Source: Paramyrothecium sp. XJ0827 (taxonomy: Eukaryota; Ascomycota; Sordariomycetes; Hypocreales; Stachybotryaceae). From it: a stretch of 64,000 bases of DNA. Each line of letters starts with the position of its first letter. Positions within the stretch are counted from its first letter, which is position 1. The notes beneath the pieces were generated by a model. It did not search any database. It was given only the letters and a program-made list of their open reading frames with translations, and was not told where the DNA came from. Location of the stretch: positions 1,139,828 to 1,203,827 of the forward strand of contig JAJFPB010000012.1 of NCBI GenBank assembly GCA_020881915.1. The letters run 5' to 3'. A program made the translations under genes and the position numbers. Below, in pieces: positions 10,660 to 22,254 of this stretch.

Positions 10660-12295
10660 ATGCTTGAGTTTCATCGCTATTCGGCCATAGAAGTGGCTGG
10701 GCTTGCTTGTGCAGCGGTAGGGGGAGAATCCACGATACCAGAACCCAGCTGATTATACCAAGTTCATCCTCTACCGCCTGGGAGTTATTTGCTACAGATT
10801 ATCCTTCCACCCTCTTTCAAAGTACCCGGGGCCGAAGCTATACAGTGCTTCCAAGCTCCCGTTTCTCATACAAGACAGCATCCGGGGACGTTTTGCCAAG
10901 AGCGTGATCCATCTGCATGAAAAGTACGGCCCTATCGTTCGAATCGGCCCGAATGACCTAGCTATCGATGGATCGATAGGATGGCCCGACATCTTTGCAC
11001 CGCGTGGGAATAAACCCGAGTTCGCTAAGACTACTTGGTTCTATGGCCTCACGGCACGCGAGGGTTTATTTCCCGCTCTCAAAGAAGACCACCGGCGCCA
11101 GCGCCGGCTCATGAGTCATGCCTTTTCGACGACGGCGCTTCTTGAGCAAGAAGTGCATGTCAAATACTACGTTGACCTTCTTGTAAGCCAGCTGAAGAAG
11201 GAGGCGGAGACAGTCGGGACAGTGGACATGTGCAAGTGGTATAACTACACCACCTTCGACATCATCGGCGAGCTGGCATTTGCAGACCCCTTCCATTCCT
11301 TGGCCAACGGGAAATACCATCCATGGATTGCAATGATCTTCGCAAGCATCAAGTCGAACGGCTTGCTAACAGTTCTGAACCACCTACCGTTCCTGAAGCC
11401 CTTGATGGCTCTCTTCATCGGCAGGGAGGAAATTCGTCTCTCGCGCGAATCAGAACAGCTTGCGATCGCGAAGACAGAAAAGAGGATGCAGCGAGGTGTC
11501 GACGAGGCTCGCAAGGACTTCATGACCTACATCATGCGTAATAACAAGGATGGCAAGGGGATGACGCATGGAGAGATCCTGCTCAATTCACGTGCACTCA
11601 TTGTTGCTGGTAGCGAGACGACCGCCACGGCGTTGTCAGGAGTGACCTACTATTTGGCGATGAACCCTCTTGTCTACCAACATCTTGCCAAAGAGATTCG
11701 AACAAGCTATCATCAAGAGGCAGACATTGACATCCAATCGACATCACACCTTCCGTACCTTCAAGCATGTGTTGAGGAGATCCTCCGAATTTATCCTCCA
11801 GCTGCGATTACACCGCCCCGTGTCTCTCCGGGGGATACCGTTGGTGGTTACTACATTCCGGAAGGGGTGAGTGATGCTATATGGCCCAGGTCCCTGTGCC
11901 TCTAGATGGTTGTGATAGCCTACTAACAAATATCGCAGGCGACCGTTTGGATTTACCAACACGCTACCCACCATTCGCCACTGAACTTCAACCAGCCGGA
12001 GGCATTCGCGCCCGAACGATGGTTGCCGACCAGCCATCCGCTCTATGACGCACAGTTCGCGACCGACAACAAAGCAGCTTTCAAGCCTTTCTCGTACGGT
12101 CCCCGCGACTGCATTGGTAAGAACCTCGCCTACGCCGAGATGCGACTAGTCTTAGCACGCATGCTCTGGAACTTCGATTTCGAGCTGGAACCGGGACAAG
12201 AGGACTGGGCAGCAAAGCAGAGAGTCTATGTGGTTTATGAGAAACAGCCATTACTAGTACGACTGAAGCCAGTTTCTCGTAACGTTGAAGAATAG
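10660..12295 (+). CDS. Cytochrome P450 monooxygenase (CYP65-like, ER membrane)
   Basis: Three exons: 10660-10716, 10763-11866 and 11939-12295, giving 505 residues, the usual length. The first intron (46 nt) is inferred: it has a CTGAT branch site and joins a 19-residue start to a frame that has no ATG of its own, completing an N-terminal membrane anchor (about residues 9-31). The second intron (72 nt) has a perfect TACTAAC branch site. P450 hallmarks: proline-rich SKYPGPK hinge, I-helix AGSETT at 301-306, K-helix E358-ILR361, and heme loop FSYGPRDCIG with ligand C445. The KYGPIVRIGPNDL block resembles fungal CYP65-type enzymes such as trichothecene C-15 hydroxylases. No polyketide, peptide or terpene synthase lies nearby, so the substrate is unknown and it appears to be an orphan. 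It converges with the zinc-finger gene at 12820. Confidence 0.9.
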
Positions 12296-12819
12296 CTGGC
12301 TGCACGGAAACGGGCTTTAGTGAGTACAGGGATGAGTGGACAACATGGCTAGTTTTGCTTCTTTTCTTCAGCAATAGGACGCAGATGATGATCCCTATAC
12401 CAAGAGGCACTTTCGGTTTTAGAATTCATTGCTATTATGACTGCCTGTAAAGTATTTCCAAGCAGGTACACTGGCTCTGAATGTTAGACCTTGATCATTT
12501 CGGAAAATTCAACTGGACTCTATTTTGGGTCGGAATAGCAAGGGCTTCTTGAATAAAAGGACGAAGCAATTTCGAGACACTCAGACATTACAAAGCACCA
12601 CTGGATATTATCCCACGAAGCAATTTTCTTTCATCAACAAGTCCCGCAAAAGATTTGAAGAAGAGAACAATTGCACATTGAATACTATCCACCGGGCTAA
12701 AGTGACTCGGCAGCAACATAAATACATACGTCTGCAGTGTAGCGCTGCTGGCCTCCTGCCAGCATTCCAAACCTGTGCTCCTTCGTGAATGCCTTGCTTG
12801 TTTGACTCGGGTGCTTCAG
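12296..12819. other. Intergenic region between convergent genes
   Basis: 3' flanks of the P450 and of the minus-strand zinc-finger gene. AT-rich around 12.4-12.7 kb. No gene or repeat seen. Confidence 0.45.
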
Positions 12820-14617
12820 CTATCCAAGCTGCAGTTGTTGAGTGGAATCCGCTGGAAGGATGAACGCCGGGCTTGAGGGGTGCAGTGCGCCCATGGCGGT
12901 GTTGGACAGCCATGGTTGGCCCCCCGTGGTGGCGATCCAGTCGCTGAACTGGTAACCGTATTGCATCTCTACCACTGGGTTGAACGACGGCACATGTTGC
13001 TCGAATCTAGAGCTTTCTACAGCGTCTGAGGTGCCTTGGTCTTGTAGAGAGCTCGAGTTCGGGGGCGACGCTTTGGACACGTCTGAAAGCGTTTCATTTG
13101 AGTCAAGGCCGAGAGAAACAAATTCCCCGTTCAGAAGGAGCGAATTATCAGAAAGTTCAGGCGTTGTGCTCGTCACCACGAGGTTATTACCCTGGTCATT
13201 GTACGGCCCTCTCTGGGGTCTTTGATCAGAGTCGACGCCCAACGTTCTTTGCTCAAATTGCTTTTGAACCTTGTCGAAGAGCCCCATGACCAGCTCCTTG
13301 ATGTCGGTTTCAGGACTGACGTTGATTCCCACACTGGCCAGGTATTCCGGGGTGATCTGCAGGCTTTCCTGTTCCCAGAAGTTGCGGATGATGCCCACGG
13401 TCTCCTCCATCTCTGTCCCAAGATAGGCGCTCCCGGCTTTGGAGCCGTCTTTGAACAGGAGATCCCAGATTTGGTGCCATTGTTGCTCCGGGGTAAACGC
13501 GCGGTTGGCGCGGTGCTTCGATAGCTCCTGTGCCTCCCTGGAGTTGCTCGTGAGGCCTTCCAGGATGGGAGGAGCGCGAGGCTCACAGAGCCTTGAACGT
13601 ATATGCTCATCACGGGCGTGTGAGGATGAATGACTTTTAAAACACGTCGGACAGTAGAAGGTGCCTGTCACGTGTCTTCGCTGTATGTGTTGCTTGACAT
13701 CTCGAATGCGCGTCAACTTGCGGTTTATGCAGTCCCTATGTCGGATAGGCGATCTTCTGTAAAACGGACAAGCGAAAAACCTATGTTCCCCTTCTCCTAT
13801 CTCTTCATGTGATCCGTTCACAGCCTCATCGTCACCTGACCCTTCGTTCCCGTCGTCGATTAATGTGCCGCCGACCCGTCTCCTTTTGTGGGGCCCGCCG
13901 CCTTCAGGTCGCTGCACACTCGTCCTTTTAGTTGCAACGCTGAACACCGAAGATCCTCTTCTGCTTTCTTGTGGTCTTTCTGTCCTTGTAGGATAAGTAT
14001 TCTCATCGGCATGTTCCGGGTACCATTGCTCTTCCGCCATATCACCCTCAAAAGCAACGCTGCTATCTATCCGCGACACATTTAGCCCCCTAGGCCTACA
14101 ACTCGCGCCATCTTGGTTGCCAGAGTAGCCCGCAAAAAGTGGTTGGAAGTCATGCCCTCCGCTGATCATATCAAGAGGACCGGGTACATGCCCGACAAAT
14201 CCTTCATAGGGTCCACTAAAGGGGACATATCGAGGGACGCTAGACGACTTAATCATCTGCTTGGAAGACTCCGCGTAACCTGCACGTCCTTTCCATCTGC
14301 TCGGTATGCTCGATCGATACGCACTGGCCCTGAACTGATACGTCTCGCTAAAATTCGGCCACGAGACGCTGCGAGGTGGCGCAACAGCCGTCGATATCTG
14401 TCGCGTTGTTTCTGATTTTGCGCAGAGATGTTAAGCTTGATTGTAGAGTTGAAAGGGTGGAAAGCAATGGAGGAGTTTACAAGCACTTACCAGAGTTGCT
14501 ACCGTGGGTGCCGGAAATCTGCAGCGATTGCATGTCATTCAGCCCAGCTGTGCCTGTGGCCTTGAAGGATCCTCGTTGAGGAGGAAGTTCCGGCATTCCA
14601 TTTCCTATCCGACCCAT
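12820..14617 (-). CDS. Two-finger zinc module protein (fungal C2H2/C2HC type)
   Basis: Two exons, 14617-14491 and 14411-12820, encode 572 residues. The 79-nt intron has donor GTAAGT and a CTTAAC branch site, and it restores one continuous frame. A basic patch at about 216-221 (PHKRRRV) could be a nuclear signal. The module starts at C257: CPFY, then C-x12-C-x13-H-x4-H, then C-x2-C-x12-H-x5-C, then a tail with FTPEQQWHQIWDLLF. The rest is acidic or Ser/Asn-rich and low in structure, as in transcription regulators. The protein shares the module with the genes at 8100, 16333 and 46942 but lacks HET or Clr5 sequence. It is divergently arranged with the gene at 16333. DNA binding is inferred from fingers and nuclear signal only. 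Confidence 0.82.
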
Positions 14618-16332
14618 GGCCCAATCTATACCGCAACTTTAGTTGGTCGAATTCATGGGCCGAGGCGTAGAAAAACAATGATTTTGCAACTCAGAAGCAA
14701 TGGTCATAATAGGGATGACAGGGGAACCACCTGTGAAGCCTCGATAGACGTACGCTCGATGTGTGACGGGGCGGAGCACATGATCGCGTCAGGGCCAGGG
14801 TCATCGGAACTGGGGGCCAAACTCCTCACAATTGTGACGGAAATGTAAAAAGTCGTCAATCGTGGCTGTACGGAGTCAGACCGCGCCACACCAATTATCA
14901 ATGCGCAACAAAACCGAGGGAGAATCAACAGACACAATGGGATGAGACGCTCGTTCTTCAACGATCTGCGGACAGCCACGGAGGAAACGGATACGCCTGC
15001 GTTCACTTCGTTTAATGAGGATCTCACAGAATCGAAAACGATGTTTTTCCTTCTTCCTATCTAAATTTAAGAAGTAACAGGCCATGCTAGTTGTGTACAG
15101 GCAGTCAGAAAAGGAGCCTGCAGGGGTCTCCCACGATTACGACAGTGCCCTGCCCTCCCCCTAACTATGCTATAAAACATGCCTCCCATACAATTATGGG
15201 ACGCGTAAACATAATTGAGAGCTGCCCGAGCCTCCGGCATCCCAAAAGCCAACGTTGATGTCCTTGAATGCCTGCCTTGGCTGAGGTTTTCCCCGAGCGA
15301 AGCCACCGTTCCAGGAGCCTTGCGTCGTCTACTTTGAACTTGGCGGTGGCTGTGGCTGAGTCGTCCGTATATTGCTGCCGCCCGCCAGTAGTCGGCCCTG
15401 GATGGCCAGGCCGTCATCTCGCATCCATGCCTGCAGACGCGATTCTCTAAGGGATGCCGACTGGGTCTTCCGCGGACTAGAAAAGGCAGTCATGGTTAGT
15501 CGAGGGCTACAAGAGATGAGCAGGTACACTTCTTACACTGGCGGTGTAGGGCCAGGCATGTCGAAAATGGTTGTGTTTGGCGACTTGGATACAACTCTAG
15601 AATGCTTTCGCAGCGTGTTTGGCAGCGTGTTTGGCACCGTCTCAAGTGGTTGTGCTTCGTGAAGTTGAGAGCAAAAACATGATGCACCGGATTCGAGGCA
15701 ACGCTCCGTAATCCGTCCTTTTATCCAAACTCATGGCCGTTGTCACAAAAGTGTCGCTTGTCTTTCCCACAATTGCTCGCTATCCCATCACCACCGTCTC
15801 GTCGGCGCAATTGCGTTGTTAAGTCTCCTGGTGAGGATCCACCGCCCGCGTGTAATTCCACCACAATGTCGCCTGCAAAGAGTGCCACGATTGGTGAGAA
15901 CAAGGCGAGCGAATTGTAATAACCGCTTGCGTCGGCTTTCCTTTTCCAGGACAACACGAGGCAACCAGAGCTAGCGACCGCAGCGCTCCCATGACGGCTT
16001 ATTCTTTATCCATTTGTCAATTGTAGCCGTTAAGGCGGCGCCTCCGCCACAGCAACCTGCAACGAGTGACTGACACGGACCTGGTGGGTCCAAGGCGTGG
16101 AAAGCTCACAATTGCACGGGGAAAAATACAATATCTTCGATGCCGTGCCGCTTATGCGAGAAATAAAGATATGAAGAGCCTTCCCCAGATTGGCCAGGGG
16201 CTGTTTGTTTCCTCTGCATCGAGGTGTCGAACCGCAACTGATTGCGGCGAGCTTGACCACCACTGAGCACAACAAGCAAACCGCTTCCGCCTCCGATAAC
16301 AAGCTGACACAAAGGGTTATTCACCGGGGGCA
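14618..16332. other. Shared upstream region of two divergent zinc-finger genes
   Basis: 1.7 kb between two head-to-head genes that carry the same finger module. A 10-nt unit (GCAGCGTGTT, then a close copy) is duplicated near 15610-15640. I recognise no gene here. The region may hold regulatory sites of both genes. Confidence 0.4.
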
Positions 16333-17682
16333 TTGGAGAGAGGCAGAAACCGAAAGGGAAAAATGATGCTTGTCCTTGGAGGGGTTCCCTTATCGCACGG
16401 GTTCCCTCTGGTCGTCCGCCTGCTTCCCGTCATTTGTTTCCTCGGCCTGCTCCTCCCTACCCTTCTCCAGCTATTGATATACTCGGGCGGCCCCGCCAAC
16501 AAGACGGCCTCCCAAAGCCGAGCCGAGCGGCGCCGTCTTGATCGCCTGCACAAAAAACCAAGACTGCATGCCGAGGGACGTCGAGCTTCGAGCTGGCCGG
16601 TCGATACGACGACGGACGAGGAGAAGACGACAGTAGCATATTGGTTCACCCGAATCCTCGATGTAATAAGCGGCAACAAGAGCTGGAAAGACTGCCTGCC
16701 AGAAAGCGACAGTGGTGTTTGCGGCGCCGTTCTCCAGTGGGCTCGGAGCCCAGCGGTGACCCCTGACACCACTCAGCCAACCACGGCCACAGAGAACAAG
16801 AAGCGCAAACGAGGGTCCAAAAAGCAACTGAACAGGAAGAACCGAACCCATAGCAACAGCGACCACGAGGGAGGGGGAGGAGGCAGCGGTGATGAAGACG
16901 GCCAACACGTGCGGTCTGCCAACGATGGCGACGAGTGCAGACCTAAGGGCACGCACTGGGCCTGTCCGTTCTACATTTTCGACCCCGAGTTACACTATGA
17001 TTGTCTCGGCAAGCACAAGATGAAGCGCATTAGTGACGTGAAGCTGCACTTGGTCCGCAAGCATGCCCGCGAGCACTTTTATCAGTGTCCCCGGTGCTGG
17101 GAAAAGTGGCCCAAGCGGGACGAGTTTCGAGGCGATTTTGAGAGCCACATCCAGCGCCCTAACTGCCAGGGCATCCGTGGAACGCAGGGCCTTGACGAGG
17201 ATGAAGTCGGCACCCTGAACCACATTCCTCGTCGATTGACACCACGCGAGAAGTGGTACTGGATATGGGACCAGCTCTTCCGAGATCATGCGCCGCCCGA
17301 CTCCCCCTTTGTGGAGGACGGGCTCAATGGACCAAGGGCCCTTTTGCTCCGCAACGCGGAACCCCTGCTGCGAGAGGCGCTGTCGCAGCCCATCAGCCTG
17401 CGGCAACTATTTATCAATCTCTTGAACGCTCCCCAACTTGCAGGTCGACGCCTCAGGCTTCCTCTGCCTGGCACGACGCAACTCGCACCGGCCGCCCCTC
17501 CAGAATTCGTGGCGGTTCCTCGCTCCGTTGACGGGTCGCAGCTGATCGATCCTCGACGTCTTGACTGGTTGCGGGGGAGTTCAAGTCCAAACACGAGCAA
17601 CCCGAATGAAATGGGCGATTGGCCTCAACACTATTTCACGCAATTTTTGGAAGATGAGGCGGCGGATGATTTTAGTTTCTAG
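16333..17682 (+). CDS. Two-finger zinc module protein with N-terminal hydrophobic segment
   Basis: Open frame of 449 residues. The module begins at C211: CPFY, C-x12-C-x14-H-x4-H, then C-x2-C-x16-H-x5-C (four residues longer in the second finger than its relatives), then a tail with REKWYWIWDQLF. A strongly basic patch (KKRKRGSKK, about 156-164) looks like a nuclear signal. Residues 24-50 are unusually hydrophobic (LLPVICFLGLLLPTLLQLLIY) and would read as a membrane helix. Either the protein is membrane-tethered, or the first 60 or so codons are not the true start and an upstream intron was missed. Methionines at 11 and 12 are alternative starts. The C-terminal part is rich in Pro and Leu with no known domain. 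Confidence 0.75.
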   Translation: MERGRNRKGKMMLVLGGVPLSHGFPLVVRLLPVICFLGLLLPTLLQLLIYSGGPANKTASQSRAERRRLDRLHKKPRLHAEGRRASSWPVDTTTDEEKTTVAYWFTRILDVISGNKSWKDCLPESDSGVCGAVLQWARSPAVTPDTTQPTTATENKKRKRGSKKQLNRKNRTHSNSDHEGGGGGSGDEDGQHVRSANDGDECRPKGTHWACPFYIFDPELHYDCLGKHKMKRISDVKLHLVRKHAREHFYQCPRCWEKWPKRDEFRGDFESHIQRPNCQGIRGTQGLDEDEVGTLNHIPRRLTPREKWYWIWDQLFRDHAPPDSPFVEDGLNGPRALLLRNAEPLLREALSQPISLRQLFINLLNAPQLAGRRLRLPLPGTTQLAPAAPPEFVAVPRSVDGSQLIDPRRLDWLRGSSSPNTSNPNEMGDWPQHYFTQFLEDEAADDFSF

Positions 17683-18019
17683 GAGGCCCAGCGCCCGGGT
17701 GACGAGTGCCATGTTTGCCGCGTGTAGAGATGAATGAAACTACTGTATAAAAGACATAGCGTGATGTATACTAGATTTGAATGGTAAACATATGGTTTCT
17801 TTTTACTGTTTGTCTTAAATCAAGATAAGAAGTACAATACCTTGCTCCCATTTGTTCGTGATGGCCAAGATAGCAACTTGGCTGGTCCACCCGGTGTAGG
17901 ATTACCGCTACTAAAAAATGCATTATATTTAGCTTTAAATTGCGCAATTAATTTTGAGTTAATTAAAAAGTTTTATATAGTATTCAATAGTATTTTAAAT
18001 AAAGAATCTGAATATATAC
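17683..18019. other. AT-rich flank of transposon
   Basis: 17900-18019 is very AT-rich (runs such as TTAATTAAAAAG), unlike the GC-rich gene before it. It probably includes the mutated end of the Tc1/mariner copy. No clean terminal inverted repeat could be paired by eye. Confidence 0.4.
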
Positions 18020-19110
18020 TTAAAACCTTGTGTACCAGCCATTTGCGTAGATAATAGCCTCCATCCGATGCTTCATTGAAAGAACCAGGTTTTGGAATAT
18101 ATCTTCTGGAATTTCGCGCCACTGTTCCTGAATAGCTTCAATTAAGGTCTGCAAGGCCTTATCTGTGGTGGGTATGTATGTAAGTTCTGGATACTTCTTG
18201 CAAATGCGTCCCTTAAGGACTGCCCATAGATTTTCTATAGGATTTAAATTAGGGCTGTGGGCAGGCTAATCGACAATTTGGGCACGTCTGTCGTCAGCCC
18301 AGTCTCTGAGCTAGTCCCTGATGATATTTGCTGTAAAAAGGCTTGAATTATTGTGCTAAAAGTAGCTATTTCTTGTAATAATATAAGGGAGGTATTGCTG
18401 TAGGCATGTAAGTAGGACTCGAGCTGTGGTGCTGCTGCGTGGTGAGTTAGGGTCTCCATCGAGGCAGCACATTGGAAGCCGTCTGTGATAGCTGAAGGCA
18501 CTGAAGAAGTTCTGTGAGTGGTGTGTGGGTATAATATAGGTCTGTATATTGCGTTGGAATAGTCTCTTGTGCTAGAATTTATTAGCGGCGTTATAATTGC
18601 AGTTGAAAAACTCACTGGTTTGTAGAAGCACTATATACAGCATTGCCCGGCGCCTCGGGTGATGATAACTTCATTAGAAAAGACCTAGTGTTTCTAGAAA
18701 TCTGTAGATAGATGTACGAACTGCCTCGTAAAGCGCAGGTGCTTTTGAGCCCCGGCTTTAGTGAGGAATGGCCGCAGTAGCGAGCGGAAATGTATGATGC
18801 CCTCACTAATGAGCCATCTCTTCATAGTTATTGTACTGCATGTAATATTGGCTTCCTTAAGTAATTCCCGTAGGCTGAGATGAGAGTCCTTTCCTATAGC
18901 TACCTTGATATGTGTTTTCTCCCTGATCCCGAGTATATGAGGGCGGCCTGATTTGGCTCTATTGCGACCGCTTTGTTGTTGATGATATTGTCTTACTACG
19001 CCGTAAATTGTATGGCGACTTAGGCCCTCATTACGTGCGATTGATGTAGCTGAGACGCCCGAATTGTACATTCAAGTAATCCTTGTGCGTGTATGAGGAG
19101 AATGATGCTG
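18020..19110 (-). mobile_element. Degenerate Tc1/mariner transposon (DDE transposase remnant)
   Basis: Minus-strand transposase remains. Helix-turn-helix part near 19100-18694: SIARNEGLSRHTIYGVVRQY. Catalytic part down to the TAA at 18020: AHSPNLNPIENLW, the signature around the last acidic residue of the DDE triad, then EQWREIPEDIFQNLV. The frame is broken by TAG where relatives have Trp (before PAHSP, and in IIRD-stop-L) and TGA before MYNSG. Both upstream catalytic Asp positions read Asn (FSNE, NNSS). These are C-to-T/G-to-A changes of the kind made by repeat-induced point mutation. The element cannot encode an active enzyme. Boundaries given are those of recognisable coding sequence; the terminal repeats were not identified. 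Confidence 0.85.
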
Positions 19111-19404
19111 AATAGGAGCCATTTGGACTTAATTTGGGTGTAAAATCTGTTGTTGAAGTAGAAGGGTGCTTTTGGTGTGGGTAGAAGCTACGCGGGGTAA
19201 CCTCGGATGTGTCGTTACTTTTGTTAGCCCACTGTAACTGCATGGATTATCACCTGGACATGATTGGGCTTGTATGATTCGCAGCCCGCAAGTGAGGAGC
19301 TGACGGCCTCGAGAAATGGCCTTAACTCACGGATTACTTTTCAGATTTGTGGAACTGGATGGCAGGGCCTTGCTCTCGACTTGAACCAAACAACACGACA
19401 CATA

Positions 19405-21412
19405 ATGGCACCCGAAACAGGGCGATCCCTGTGCATCGCCATTCATCCCGCCTGTGGTGCTTGTGGCATGCGGTTCGGCCAGGGTGAACGCATAGCCGCT
19501 GGTCTGCTCTATTCTCCCCCGATGGCAGCATCCCCTACTGACCCTCTCCAGTTTTCCAGCATCCACAGACCGGGACGTTCAAGACACTCAATGTCGGCGT
19601 CTACCCCCGCGATGTGGGCTTCTGGAGCCTCCATGTCGACGAACGCAGTGCACCTGATGGCGTACAGTCTCGGTTCTTTTCTCAGGGGACAGGAGGCCGT
19701 CTCAGTGACGCAGCGGCGAAATCCAGCGGCACACTCCATATCGACTGCTTGAACTTGTTCATGCGAAACACTCTGGTGGATGACAAACTACAGCGCCTGT
19801 TGATCGCGTCCACTTGGACTTATCCTTGGCTTCAGGCAGAGCCATTGTGCCTCCGACCGCCAGACGAGACGATATACGACGAGGGAGTCCTAGAACCCTT
19901 CCTCAGCACGGATGCGTATCGAAAAGTCCCCATAGAGATCAAGCGGCTGATATGGGAATATGCCAGCGTCCCACTTCTCCAACGCTTCCAATCCGTGCTG
20001 AGACTATGCCACCTGGTATCCATGCTGGCACGGCACAATGATGAAATAGTTCCCCTCTGCCAGCTTCGGTCTTGGACAAGAGGATCAAGCTTCGAAATCT
20101 GCACGGAAGCCCCTGAAGAGGCACTGGTGCGCCTCACCATTGATTTTCGAGGCATCAGCGAAATCGAGCGAGTCGATAGGGAACAGACGGGCAGGCCGCG
20201 CTCTAGCAAAAGTCTTGTGTATGTAATTGAAACTGCCGAGACCATGAAGGACGTTATGGTCGAACTAAAGGTTTGTCCTCAAGCCTCCAGAGTCTTCTTG
20301 CTCACTGTTTTATAGTACGGCCTGGCTCGTCTCATCCTGCCTCCCTACCTGCAAGGTCTCAACATTTGGGACATTCCGACTCCGCCTACGCCAGTCCCGT
20401 CTGTCTTTTCACTCCTTGATGCATCTACGCATACCCGTTTTGCCACGATCGATACCCTGGAATGCACCGGGATTACCTTCTTGTATGCAGGCGAGACGCT
20501 GATTGACGTTCACGCTCACACTGCTCGCTCGTCGGTGGCTGCGTCCGCTGGTGCAGCCGCCGCCCGACTATCCAAGCGCGCCATTTCCAAGGATTTGATA
20601 TGGATATTCCTGCCCCTCTCAAAGGCAGACAGGATTCTGAGCTTTGGGGTCTGCATTCCAGTGGAACGAGGACAGGCTAGGAGTGACAAGCCTACCATTC
20701 TTGTGAGCAGCTTGCCAAGCCCCTTGAGAGCGTCAATCATGCTGAAACGAGTTGTCAGGCCCGGCTGGAAAGGTCAGGAAGCATCATGCTTGGACCAGAT
20801 TGCACGTCCGGGCGCGAGACTCGAGTCTTTACGACATCAACAGAGCCAGGACCCGTACTGATGCATGAAACCACCCCGGGAGCCTCGGCCCGCATCCTTT
20901 GTGCGCTCAGCAGTGCCAACTCCGTTGTTCCAACGGATATAAAACCGTTGAATCCTTTTACCATCTGCCCGTTAGAAGGCGCTTGTTTTTCCTCTGCCCG
21001 CCTCGACGGTGTCACGCTCGTCGAGTGGTACCTCGACGCAAGAGAATACCACTGTCGGGGAATCGTTCTCACATATAGAGATGGCGCGAGGCGCGTCTTA
21101 GGGCAATACAGGGCTGATCTTGATCTCAGCCGAATGTGCGAGGCTCCCGTCAGCCTTCGTGTTTTTGGAAAGGAAGTCCCCGATGAAAAGCACACTAGGT
21201 GGATCCAGGTAGTTGGGATTCACTTCCGCCCGGATCACACAGATTGGGACGAATATGTTGCCGACGGATGGGTTGCCATGGAAGGGGTGCTGGAATTTTG
21301 GTTTACTGCTGAGGAAGCTGTTGTCACCCTCAATACTGGGAGGTCTATCTCTGCTGCGTTGGATGCCTACGATGCTGATCATGTAAACGAATCCGGTTCA
21401 TGGTCTAGCTAA
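19405..21412 (+). CDS. Conserved-looking fungal protein of unknown function with a small N-terminal Cys cluster
   Basis: Four exons, 19405-19501, 19552-20270, 20316-20702 and 20759-21412, with introns of 50, 45 and 56 nt, join three different frames into 618 residues with no stop. The second intron is weakest, since its donor is GTTTGT. The N-terminus has a C-x2-C pair (CGAC, residues 17-20) followed by GQGERIAAV, which suggests a small zinc-binding fold. Residues around 150-185 (VPIEIKRLIWEYASVPLLQRF) resemble an F-box-like helix pair. The C-terminal third contains CRGIVLTYRDGARRVLGQYR and GVLEFWFTAE, which look like a beta-rich domain seen in uncharacterised fungal proteins. It is convergent with the F-box gene at 22255. 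No function can be assigned. Confidence 0.72.
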
Positions 21413-22254
21413 GATATAGTGATAATCCAGCCATGGTCATTTCAGTTGTTACCGACAAGCCAGGCCCGAGGCAAGGATTCGCTAGAATGGTTGATTGAGG
21501 CATGACAATTGTACTCACACCCACGGAGGCATTTGTGACAAGACATAAAGAGCTGCGCTTTGCTAGGACAGGGGCTCGATCCAATTTCGAATCACGTTGA
21601 AACAACAAAAAAGTGGTCCTGCTCCCCAGAGCCCGCCGATCGTCTGGGTAGAGCTTCTTATGGAGCCCAGAATTATGAATATCGTTCATGTGAAAGACTC
21701 GGGCGACATTCAACGTGGAGAAGAACATGAGGACATAGGTCTTGACTATAGCGTGGGCGGACCAACATCGACAGAACCCGGTTCGTTCTATACATCTAGG
21801 AAAGGCTACGACTAGAAAAGTAAATGATTACCGCGAAAATACAGACATCGATCCAACTGCAGACACCGAAGGGGCAATCGAGCTCGTTCTTGCTTTTTAC
21901 TGCTACAGTTGACACAATGCATTGCCACCAGGAACTATGCTGAGTAGTTCTTTAGAAATGTCCGAGTAACACTGGGTAGAACCAGTCTCACGAGAGGAAT
22001 TCCGGGTTTCCTTCTTGGCTTTGAAATGAGCAGCCGCAAGGGTGTTCATGGCGCAATTAGAGAAGTTCCTGTGCCCCCGATCATCAGCTGTAGTCTCTCA
22101 GCCGGTAGGCTATCTCGGCTCCCGCGGTACTTGCACCAACTCTCGGTTATGTGAACACCCGTCTCCATTCCTTTTCCGTGCCTGGGTAAAAAGGAAAGCC
22201 TCGTCTGCTGAGAGAGGTTCTTGTCTCCTGCCCGGGCAAATCTCCCTTGGGGTG
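21413..22254. other. Intergenic region between convergent genes
   Basis: 840 nt with no coding frame of quality, no repeat and no RNA gene recognised. Confidence 0.45.

Noticed and set aside
10660..17682. Secondary-metabolite cluster around the P450
   Set aside because: No polyketide, peptide, terpene or tailoring partner genes and no transporter nearby.
18244..18615. 123-residue open frame (MSFSTAIITPLIN start)
   Set aside because: Out-of-frame reading of the mutated transposase; the true frame shows DDE signatures with stops.
17880..19265. Terminal inverted repeats of the Tc1/mariner element
   Set aside because: Only a short GGTG-centred similarity between the ends could be found by eye; too weak to set borders.
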